From Streptococcaceae bacterium (GTDB taxonomy: Bacteria > Bacillota > Bacilli > Lactobacillales > Streptococcaceae): a stretch of 7,879 bases of DNA. The DNA is taken from the NCBI GenBank assembly GCA_009779335.1, contig WREM01000039.1:1-7879 (forward strand), read 5' to 3'. A program made the translations under genes and the position numbers. Under the pieces are notes generated by a model that was not told the DNA's origin, ran no database searches, and was given only the letters and a program-made list of their open reading frames with translations. Shown one piece after another: positions 1 through 3,885 of the stretch (within the stretch, counting starts at the first letter, position 1; each line of letters begins with the position of its first letter).

Positions 1-169
1 GAACAAAAAATTTTTATTAGGTTTTCTTGCAGGAAAAGTTGTCACTCTCGGGGGAATTGCCCTAGGTCTATTCATTTATAAAAAATCAGTTGTTGATCCT
101 GTTGAAAATAAAGAGAAATTCATCCAAAGTAATCGCCGTCAAGCCAATCGTAAACGTATTGCTCCCTAA
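1..169 (+). CDS. DUF3042-like small membrane-anchored protein, 5' end missing
   Basis: The reading frame is already open at the left edge (first full codon at position 2) and stops with TAA at 167-169, giving about 55 residues. It starts NKKFLLGFLAGKVVTLGGIA, a single glycine-rich hydrophobic segment, followed by a lysine-containing stretch (YKKSVVDPVENKEKF) and a very basic tail (SNRRQANRKRIAP). A short N-terminal membrane helix followed by a charged 'KK.VV.PVE..E.FI..NRR.A.RKR' tail resembles the DUF3042 family of Lactobacillales, whose members are about 55-60 aa with no known function. Only the first one or few codons seem to be missing. Its start, promoter and ribosome site lie outside the window. 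No convincing terminator follows, so transcription may run towards the HD-domain gene. The family call is from memory of the pattern, not a search. Confidence 0.65.
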   Translation, partial: NKKFLLGFLAGKVVTLGGIALGLFIYKKSVVDPVENKEKFIQSNRRQANRKRIAP

Positions 170-223
170 CTCATTTAGGCAATCGCTCATCTTTTGCATA
201 TTCTCTCACTCCTTTTTGGAAAA

Positions 224-232
224 TGATATAAT
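224..232 (+). promoter_or_regulatory. Extended -10 promoter of the HD-domain gene
   Basis: TGATATAAT is a perfect extended -10 element (TG-N-TATAAT, hexamer 227-232). No good -35 hexamer lies 16-18 bases upstream, which is common for extended -10 promoters. Transcription would be expected to start about 7 bases after the hexamer, at or next to the A of the ATG at 239. No ribosome-binding site is visible between the promoter and the ATG. Confidence 0.65.
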
Positions 233-238
233 AGAAAT

Positions 239-745
239 ATGGAACTAGAGAATAAACCTTGGCTTTTTGATGCTGAGTACATGAGTTACGTAGGGCATTT
301 ATTAGAGATGGATGAGCTTAAAAAGCTAGACACTATCACTCATCATTATATATCAACACGCCTTGAACATTCACTCAAGGTCTCTTATATGAGCTATATG
401 ATTGCTAAAAAAATGAACTTAGACGCCAAAGCTACCGCCCGTGGAGGCTTACTTCATGATTTATTTTATTATGATTGGCGTGACACCAAATTCAATAAGA
501 GTCATGCCTATGTACACCCTCGCATTGCCTATCGTAATGCTTGTAAGCTGACGACTTTATCTGCCAAAGAGAAAGACATCATCATCAAACACATGTGGGG
601 AAGTACGCTCAATCCTCCTCACTATAAAGAAAGTTGGATTGTTACTTTTGTAGATAAGCAGGTAGCACTCAAAGAAGGACGTCAAGCCGCACGCTACAAA
701 TGGCACGCACGCAAACACCTTAAACTAAAAAATACAGAAGCTTAG
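239..745 (+). CDS. HD-domain phosphohydrolase-like protein
   Basis: This is a 168-aa soluble protein. It carries the metal-binding signature of the HD superfamily: His44 in RLEHSLKVS, the His73-Asp74 doublet in GGLLHDLFYYDW, further histidines at 89, 93 and 118, and a late Asp139 in VTFVDKQ. HD proteins hydrolyse phosphomonoesters or phosphodiesters of nucleotides or related substrates. The substrate cannot be told from this sequence, and no partner domain (RelA, PDE, cNMP) is present. The C-terminus is strongly basic (RQAARYKWHARKHLKLK), which may suggest a nucleic-acid or nucleotide ligand. The start at 239 was chosen because it follows directly on the extended -10 box. No Shine-Dalgarno sequence precedes it, or the in-frame Met codons at residues 15 and 24. 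The stop codon lies inside the loop of the terminator that follows. It appears monocistronic and looks like chromosomal backbone rather than part of the adjoining accessory cluster. Confidence 0.8.
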   Translation: MELENKPWLFDAEYMSYVGHLLEMDELKKLDTITHHYISTRLEHSLKVSYMSYMIAKKMNLDAKATARGGLLHDLFYYDWRDTKFNKSHAYVHPRIAYRNACKLTTLSAKEKDIIIKHMWGSTLNPPHYKESWIVTFVDKQVALKEGRQAARYKWHARKHLKLKNTEA

Positions 746-760
746 ACTTCTGTATTTTTT
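727..760. terminator. Bidirectional terminator between HD gene and small-protein operon
   Basis: AAAAAATACAGAAG (727-740) and CTTCTGTATTTTTT (747-760) are perfect inverse complements, forming a 14-bp stem with a 6-base loop. There is a T-run after the stem on the plus strand and, by symmetry, on the minus strand. The HD gene stop (743-745) falls in the loop, and the minus-strand operon ends 6 bases away at 766. It should therefore serve both convergent transcripts. Confidence 0.9.
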
Positions 761-765
761 GCTAT

Positions 766-942
766 TTAATAAAACTTTAACTCCCTTTTCACCTCTTGAG
801 CTCTGCTGAAGTAGGCAATAATCATCAATAATCCAATAATTAGTAGAGTAATGATGAAAAACAAAGCTAATTGCTGAGAATGATGAACAGAGTGCTTCAA
901 AAGATGTAAAATATGACCCAGCATTAATCTGATATCGTTCAT
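766..942 (-). CDS. 58-aa small membrane protein, last gene of the accessory operon
   Basis: This ORF begins MNDIRLMLGHILHLLKHSVH and carries one clear hydrophobic segment (about residues 25-44, LALFFIITLLIIGLLMIIAY), then an amphipathic charged tail (SRAQEVKRELKFY). A strong ribosome site (AAGGAGGG) sits just before the ATG at 942. The start overlaps the stop of the preceding frame as ATGA (942-939), so translation is probably coupled. The N-terminal 24 residues are histidine-rich (H10, H13, H17, H20, H21) and could form an amphipathic helix. I recognise no family. Its position after a four-segment protein gene mirrors the pairs 2621/2265 and 2066/1703, so by analogy it is a small partner of the upstream gene. 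That gene is frameshifted here, so this ORF may no longer be coupled to it efficiently. Confidence 0.7.
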   Translation of the reverse strand: MNDIRLMLGHILHLLKHSVHHSQQLALFFIITLLIIGLLMIIAYFSRAQEVKRELKFY

Positions 943-1311
943 AATCCCTCCTTACTTTTTTCTATTTGGCTCACTTCCCTCTCTGATGGAGAAAGAAATC
1001 TAAGGGTTAAATTGATAATGATCATTAACAATGCAACTCCCAGTATTACCGTTTGAAATACATTAAAGGATGAAATAGACAATACAAGCACTGTCCAAAT
1101 CAGGGCAATAAGTAAGAGAAGAATATCTACTTTCTTATTCCCTTTACCTTGTTTGCCTTTGTATTTTTTATAGGGGATATTTGGTAATCCAAAAGTCACG
1201 GAAGAAAGTAAGATAAAGAATATTAATCCACCCACTTCCGAAAATAAATATGAATGGAAACATTGCTATTAAACGGGATGTTGCACTAAAGATAATCAAT
1301 GATTTTTTCAT
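939..1311 (-). pseudogene. Frameshifted paralogue of the four-segment membrane protein
   Basis: From the ATG at 1311 the frame reads MKKSLIIFSATSRLIAMF, matching the start of the intact 118-aa protein at 2621-2265 (MKKSYIIFSGASRL), then runs to a stop at 1170-1168. After about residue 26 the similarity moves to the +1 frame near 1235, continuing through ...LPNIPYKK, KKVDILLLL and LTLRFLSPSE to the stop at 939. The intact paralogue has LPTLPYKK, KLIDILLLS and LIIRLISPKE at the same places. Counting bases between the shared MKKS and PYKK anchors gives 148 here and 162 in the paralogue, consistent with a net 14-bp deletion. A ribosome site (AAAGG) precedes 1311. The GTG at 1235 that could open the second half has none. 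Only a 47-aa fragment with an unrelated tail should be made unless frameshifting rescues it. I see no obvious slippery site. A sequencing error is the alternative. Confidence 0.75.
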
Positions 1312-1338
1312 GTCGATGCCTTTCTAATAGCCCTTTCA

Positions 1339-1506
1339 TCATTTTTTCTTTGAGAAATATTTGTTAATCAACGGCATAATTATTGCCCATATACCGACAA
1401 AACAAATAAACCAAAGTATTTTCAAATGTGGATAGGCTTGTCCGAGCCAAACAATGAAAATGAGAGAGGTGATTATTCCCATTAGACCGCCAATGATGTA
1501 TTTCAT
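1339..1506 (-). CDS. 55-aa membrane protein with two hydrophobic segments
   Basis: This short ORF begins MKYIIGGLMGIITSLIFIVW, with hydrophobic segments at about residues 4-21 and 29-47 and a basic end (NKYFSKKK). Both ends are likely cytoplasmic by the positive-inside rule. Its ATG (1506-1504) overlaps the stop of the 66-aa gene as ATGA, and AAGGA precedes it at a proper distance, so it is both coupled and independently initiated. The stop at 1341-1339 is followed within 30 bases by the start of the frameshifted four-segment gene. No family is recognised. Size, topology and location group it with the other 51-66 aa proteins of the cluster, for which a role as bacteriocin immunity or accessory membrane protein is only an inference. 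Confidence 0.7.
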   Translation of the reverse strand: MKYIIGGLMGIITSLIFIVWLGQAYPHLKILWFICFVGIWAIIMPLINKYFSKKK

Positions 1507-1703
1507 AATATCCTTCTTACTTTTTTGTTGTATTTTTTTCTGCCACTTATCATAGCTAATATTAAACCTATAAGCATGACGACAATTCCTGCAACTAGAC
1601 TTAAAGTTCTATCTCCTAATAAATTTTGGAGAATTGTCTGGAAACCTATAAACATAGTCAATGTACCACTTAAAAACAACCCGTATGATTTATTATTTTT
1701 CAT
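1503..1703 (-). CDS. 66-aa membrane protein with two hydrophobic segments
   Basis: Two hydrophobic segments (about residues 8-27 and 34-54, the second LSLVAGIVVMLIGLILAMIS) are joined by a short loop (LLGDRT) and followed by a strongly basic tail (GRKKYNKKVRRIL). This implies an N-in/C-in hairpin in the membrane. A very good ribosome site (GGAGG, 7 bases of spacing) precedes the ATG at 1703. The gene lies 27 bases after the 111-aa four-segment gene and overlaps the next small gene by four bases (ATGA). No family is recognised. It is the longest of the two-segment proteins in this cluster. The plus-strand frame opposite it is a shadow without a ribosome site. Confidence 0.75.
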   Translation of the reverse strand: MKNNKSYGLFLSGTLTMFIGFQTILQNLLGDRTLSLVAGIVVMLIGLILAMISGRKKYNKKVRRIL

Positions 1704-1730
1704 TAAATATCCTCCATCACATCTGATTAT

Positions 1731-2066
1731 CTATGCTTTTTTAGAATCTATTGTAAGTCTCAATATTATACTCAATGAAATAAGGATACTTACAATTAAG
1801 AATATCAAGCTACTATGAGAGTTTATTTGTAATCTCTGAGGAACGAATATTACTATCGCTAATGCAAAGAGTTGAAGGGAAACATCAATAAACTTATTTC
1901 CGCTATTTCTCCTTAGCAAAAACAGAAAGGAAGCAAGTATCAATAAACAAAATGTTAATGCAAAGTAGATAAAAGGACTTGAAACTGTTCCTAAAAACAA
2001 TGACAATACCGCTAATGCTATAGCTATCCCTCTTAAAACGAGACTTATATTTATTTTCTGATTCAT
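1731..2066 (-). CDS. 111-aa four-segment membrane protein
   Basis: Four hydrophobic segments are visible (about residues 8-27, 30-50, 64-79 and 87-106). A basic cytoplasmic loop in the middle (LLRRNSGNKFIDVS) and a basic end (LRLTIDSKKA) place both termini and that loop inside. The loop-to-segment-3 motif K-F-I-D-V and the final I-L-R-L match the K-L-I-D-I and I-I-R-L-I-S of the 118-aa protein at 2265-2621 and the K-V-D-I and L-R-F-L-S of the frameshifted gene at 939-1311. All three are therefore probably diverged copies of one family. AAGGAG lies 7 bases before the ATG at 2066, and there is a 43-base gap to the upstream gene. No named family is recognised. An immunity or accessory role for the bacteriocin-like precursor is inferred from the operon only. 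Confidence 0.75.
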   Translation of the reverse strand: MNQKINISLVLRGIAIALAVLSLFLGTVSSPFIYFALTFCLLILASFLFLLRRNSGNKFIDVSLQLFALAIVIFVPQRLQINSHSSLIFLIVSILISLSIILRLTIDSKKA

Positions 2067-2109
2067 AGTTTTACTCCTTCTATTACCAGCTCTAATAATC
2101 TATTTCATG

Positions 2110-2265
2110 TTACTTTTTCTTTTCATTGGGTAACCAAAACCAAATACCTATCAAAAATATGATTATACATATTATTCTAAGCCATAAAATATGTTCAGAA
2201 TAGAAATCTGTTAAAGCTATAAGCATCAAGACAATTCGTCTAATAATTATAGGAATATTTTTCAT
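2110..2265 (-). CDS. 51-aa membrane protein with two hydrophobic segments
   Basis: The ORF begins MKNIPIIIRRIVLMLIALTD, has a second segment (about residues 28-45, LWLRIICIIIFLIGIWFW) and ends in the basic PNEKKK. The ATG (2265-2263) overlaps the TAA of the preceding four-segment gene as TAATG, and no good ribosome site precedes it, so translation probably depends on coupling. Its length (51 aa) equals that of the small protein directly after the precursor (2862-2707), though the sequences have clearly diverged. No family is recognised. The tight coupling suggests that it works with, or is made in fixed ratio to, the 118-aa protein. Confidence 0.7.
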   Translation of the reverse strand: MKNIPIIIRRIVLMLIALTDFYSEHILWLRIICIIIFLIGIWFWLPNEKKK

Positions 2266-2621
2266 TATTGTCGCAATTCTTTCGGAGAAATGAGCCTTAT
2301 TATTAAATTTATAATCGTTGACACTAATATTATGAATAATACATTTTTTGAAATTTCATTGAGAGATAGTATAATCATAAAAATGATGGATAAAGCAAGA
2401 ACAACAGATAATAAAAGAATATCAATCAGTTTATAGCCTTTTTTTGCAGTTGCTTCATCTTTCTTATATGGCAATGTTGGAAGTACAAGTAGAGAACCCA
2501 GCAATGTTGCTGAAATTGCTGAAATTGGTGCAACTATCCAACCCATTGATATAAAAAATGTAATCAGAGCGACAATAAATAGACGTGATGCCCCACTAAA
2601 AATAATATATGATTTTTTCAT
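2265..2621 (-). CDS. 118-aa four-segment membrane protein, intact copy
   Basis: This starts MKKSYIIFSGASRLFIVALI and has four hydrophobic segments (about residues 13-29, 32-48, 70-88 and 93-112). A charged central cytoplasmic loop (PYKKDEATAKKGYK) follows segment 2, and the protein ends LIIRLISPKELRQ. I chose 2621 over the in-frame GTG at 2642 for two reasons. The homologous frameshifted copy (1311) begins at the same MKKS. Bases 2642-2622 also encode, in another frame, the end of a precursor remnant, whose TAA overlaps this ATG as TAATG. This stop/start overlap implies that the gene was once translated directly behind a second bacteriocin-like precursor. That supports a role as its cognate partner, possibly immunity, but the function is unproven and no named family is recognised. 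Its own ribosome site is weak (GGGGAG, about 14 bases upstream). Confidence 0.8.
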   Translation of the reverse strand: MKKSYIIFSGASRLFIVALITFFISMGWIVAPISAISATLLGSLLVLPTLPYKKDEATAKKGYKLIDILLLSVVLALSIIFMIILSLNEISKNVLFIILVSTIINLIIRLISPKELRQ

Positions 2622-2707
2622 TATTGTAATCCAGCTCCCCACACCATCATTACCCCAGGAGTGCAGTTAAAAACTATTCCTCCCGAAGCGTAATTAAATC
2701 CAAATTC
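2621..2707 (-). pseudogene. C-terminal remnant of a second bacteriocin-like precursor
   Basis: In the frame starting at 2707 the DNA reads EFGFNYASGGIVFNCTP..., then MMVWGAGLQ and a TAA at 2623-2621. The intact precursor ends ...QNFPGGIVFNLSVVPG... VWGVGFQ. The two share GGIVFN, with 18 identical bases (2666-2683) as in the intact gene, plus a Pro-Gly turn and a closing V-W-G-x-G-[FL]-Q at the stop. There is no start codon, signal sequence or ribosome site, and the frame begins exactly where the preceding 51-aa gene stops (2709-2707). So everything but the last 27 or so codons has been deleted. The TAA overlaps the ATG of the 118-aa gene. I see no further N-terminal remnant nearby. Confidence 0.85.
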
Positions 2708-2862
2708 TATTCTTCGTTTTTTCCTATAAGTATAGCAATAGGTAATGCAATGATGAGAACTATCCATCCAATAATATTGTAATTCAATATAAAAGTAAGC
2801 ACATAACTCAAAGCAATCAAAATCAAGAATATTATTATTTGTAGTATTTTTTTTAATCTCAT
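2707..2862 (-). CDS. 51-aa membrane protein directly after the precursor
   Basis: The ORF begins MRLKKILQIIIFLILIALSY, continues with a second segment (about residues 30-46, IIGWIVLIIALPIAILI) and ends GKNEE. The ribosome site AGGAG (2875-2871) overlaps the precursor stop codon (TAG, 2876-2874), and the ATG follows after 8 bases, so the two genes are almost certainly co-translated. Being the first gene behind the intact precursor and a tiny membrane hairpin with a basic N-terminus, it is the best positional candidate for the cognate immunity protein. This is an inference from bacteriocin operon layout, since no family is recognised. Its stop abuts the precursor remnant. Confidence 0.75.
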   Translation of the reverse strand: MRLKKILQIIIFLILIALSYVLTFILNYNIIGWIVLIIALPIAILIGKNEE

Positions 2863-2873
2863 TTATTTATCTC

Positions 2874-3578
2874 CTATTGAAAACCTACTCCCCAAACTTG
2901 AAGTCCAAATCCAGGAACTACAGATAGGTTAAAAACTATTCCTCCTGGAAAATTCTGCAATCCATATCCTACTACCCCTGCAAGGTACCCCACAACCTCT
3001 GCTACTTTTGCAGGTGCTGCAGGTAATTTTCCTACTAACTTTAATAGTCCTGCAACTGCACCTATAGCCCACGCTGCATGACTGCCTACTCCTCTTAATG
3101 TACTTTTTGAAATACCAATTCTAGCACCCCACCAATAAACATGACAATAATTAGACCCTTCATGAAACCATGAGCGAGAATCAGGTTGTAATATTTGCCC
3201 ACTCGCAACTTTAGCGTCATGGCCTGTAGCACCAATAACCACTGAATTACCTGTTATTGCAACATTAGCTTTTGGTGCTTGTTGAAGTGAAGTTTTGAGA
3301 GGAACATTACTCTGAGCAACCAAGTCTTGTAATTTCTTCAAATCTGCATGACTTGTTCCTTTGGGTAAGGCTTTATGGTCAATGACAAACTGACCTTTCA
3401 CTAACTTCACTGCTTTGTCATATTTATTGATAAATGACTGACTCACTTGTTGAGCATTTACTTGACTAGTAGTTGGTGTTACCTGTTGAGATTGAGCAAC
3501 GCTTGTTGCTGAGACTGCAACTGGTGCAAGGAATGAAAGCCCTGCGACAGTTCCGACGATGATTTTTTTAATTGACAT
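2874..3578 (-). CDS. Sec-secreted bacteriocin-like precursor, 234 aa
   Basis: Residues 1-24 form a clear Sec signal peptide: KK near the start, a hydrophobic core (IIVGTVAGLSFLAPVAV) and a V-S-A cleavage site before Thr25. A Gln/Ser/Thr-rich linker follows (25-48), then a charged region (49-130) containing INKYDKAVKLVKGQFVIDHK. The C-terminal portion changes character. NYCHVYWWGARIGISKSTL (143-161) leads into two hydrophobic, Gly/Ala-rich helices (about 166-184 and 188-208) and a small beta-like end (GGIVFNLSVVPGFGLQVWGVGFQ at 212-234, the last residues before the stop). A signal peptide, a propeptide and a cationic hydrophobic C-terminal domain resemble Sec-exported bacteriocins that are released from a long precursor (closticin 574 is an analogy of layout, not demonstrated homology). 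The single cysteine (145) excludes an internal disulphide. AAGGAG precedes the ATG at 3578. The gene heads the small-protein operon and is divergent from the TetR gene. A non-bacteriocin secreted peptide or adhesin-like role remains possible. Confidence 0.65.
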   Translation of the reverse strand: MSIKKIIVGTVAGLSFLAPVAVSATSVAQSQQVTPTTSQVNAQQVSQSFINKYDKAVKLVKGQFVIDHKALPKGTSHADLKKLQDLVAQSNVPLKTSLQQAPKANVAITGNSVVIGATGHDAKVASGQILQPDSRSWFHEGSNYCHVYWWGARIGISKSTLRGVGSHAAWAIGAVAGLLKLVGKLPAAPAKVAEVVGYLAGVVGYGLQNFPGGIVFNLSVVPGFGLQVWGVGFQ

Positions 3579-3634
3579 AAGATTCTCCTTTCTGAGAGAA
3601 ACAATTTATAAAATATAATGATAACGACTTTGAA

Positions 3635-3658
3635 TTCATGTATTCATGACTACATGAA
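3635..3658. repeat. Inverted repeat in the precursor mRNA leader
   Basis: TTCATGTA (3635-3642) and TACATGAA (3651-3658) are perfect inverse complements around an 8-base loop, and the loop itself contains another TTCATG. There is no T-run on either side, so it is not an intrinsic terminator. It lies about 55-80 bases upstream of the precursor ATG, inside the predicted leader. It could be an mRNA hairpin or a binding site for another regulator. Confidence 0.55.
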
Positions 3659-3666
3659 GGGGTGTA

Positions 3667-3687
3667 AATAAGAGATGATTTCTTATT
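3667..3687. repeat. Inverted repeat at the predicted 5' end of the precursor mRNA
   Basis: AATAAGA (3667-3673) and TCTTATT (3681-3687) form a 7-bp stem with a 7-base loop. The predicted transcription start is near 3689, so the hairpin would sit at the very 5' end of the transcript, where such structures often protect mRNA. The stem is all A/T but one pair and may be chance. Confidence 0.35.
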
Positions 3688-3695
3688 ACTCATTC

Positions 3696-3724
3696 ATAAT
3701 AACACGGAAATTTTGACTTGTAAA
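3696..3724 (-). promoter_or_regulatory. Promoter of the precursor operon
   Basis: On the minus strand TTTACA (3724-3719) is a one-mismatch -35 box. It is followed after exactly 17 bases by TATTAT (3701-3696), which is preceded by TG in the extended -10 position (TGTTATTAT). The start site would fall near 3689, giving a leader of about 110 bases before the ATG at 3578. The palindromic operator at 3734-3751 ends about 10 bases upstream of the -35 box. Confidence 0.65.
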
Positions 3725-3733
3725 TAGGTCAAG

Positions 3734-3751
3734 CCTTGCCAACTGGCAAGG
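3734..3751. promoter_or_regulatory. Operator copy 1, upstream of the precursor promoter
   Basis: CCTTGCCA-AC-TGGCAAGG is a perfect 8-bp palindrome with a 2-base centre. Read towards the precursor gene it is CCTTGCCAGTTGGCAAGG, identical over 18 bases to the copy at 3822-3839 read towards the TetR gene. Such a palindrome next to a divergent tetR-type gene is the usual operator layout. Its place just upstream of the -35 box leaves open whether binding represses (by blocking polymerase or looping to copy 2) or activates. Confidence 0.8.
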
Positions 3752-3810
3752 TGATTTTTAGTTCAAAAACAGCCCTTTCCCCATAAATACTGGATTTTTA
3801 GATTTTTCTA

Positions 3811-3819
3811 TGTTACAAT
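3811..3819 (+). promoter_or_regulatory. Extended -10 promoter of the TetR gene
   Basis: TGTTACAAT is an extended -10 (TG-N-TACAAT, hexamer 3814-3819). The hexamer two-thirds of the way upstream (TGGATT, 3791-3796, 17-base spacing) is a poor -35. The start would fall near 3826, inside operator copy 2, so the regulator should shut off its own transcription when bound. Confidence 0.6.
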
Positions 3820-3844
3820 TACCTTGCCAGTTGGCAAGGTAATT
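3817..3844. promoter_or_regulatory. Operator copy 2, overlapping the TetR promoter
   Basis: AATTACCTTGCCA and TGGCAAGGTAATT are perfect 13-bp arms around a GT centre, a 28-base palindrome with the same 18-base core as copy 1 but longer symmetry. It overlaps the end of the -10 box and the predicted start site, the classic position for autorepression. The two copies are 88 bases apart centre to centre. The 3579-3885 gap therefore holds two opposed promoters, two operators and two leader inverted repeats. Confidence 0.85.
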
Positions 3845-3885
3845 ATCATAAATTTATCAATAAAATTAAACATTAAGGAAAAAAC

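Noticed and set aside
165..179. Inverted repeat CCTAA/TTAGG after the first gene as a terminator
   Set aside because: The stem is only 5 bp with no directly following T-run.
939..1235. An independent 98-aa gene starting at GTG 1235
   Set aside because: There is no ribosome site, and the homologous N-terminus MKKSxIIFS lies upstream in another frame, so this is the second half of a frameshifted gene.
1285..1342. Tiny 18-codon frame starting ATGATG at 1342
   Set aside because: It has no similarity or independent support and overlaps the start of the frameshifted gene in another frame.
1525..1818. Plus-strand 97-aa frame
   Set aside because: It is antisense to two genes with good ribosome sites, has none itself, and is a shadow.
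2622..2642. Longer start of the 118-aa protein at the GTG 2642 (adding seven residues)
   Set aside because: The bases encode the precursor remnant in another frame, no ribosome site precedes the GTG, and the homologous copy begins at MKKS.
2874..3578. Precursor as a double-glycine-leader or lantibiotic peptide
   Set aside because: It has a Sec signal peptide with a VSA site, a long propeptide, one Cys, and no exporter or modifying enzyme nearby.
3635..3658. Leader inverted repeat as an attenuator terminator
   Set aside because: It lacks a T-run on either strand.
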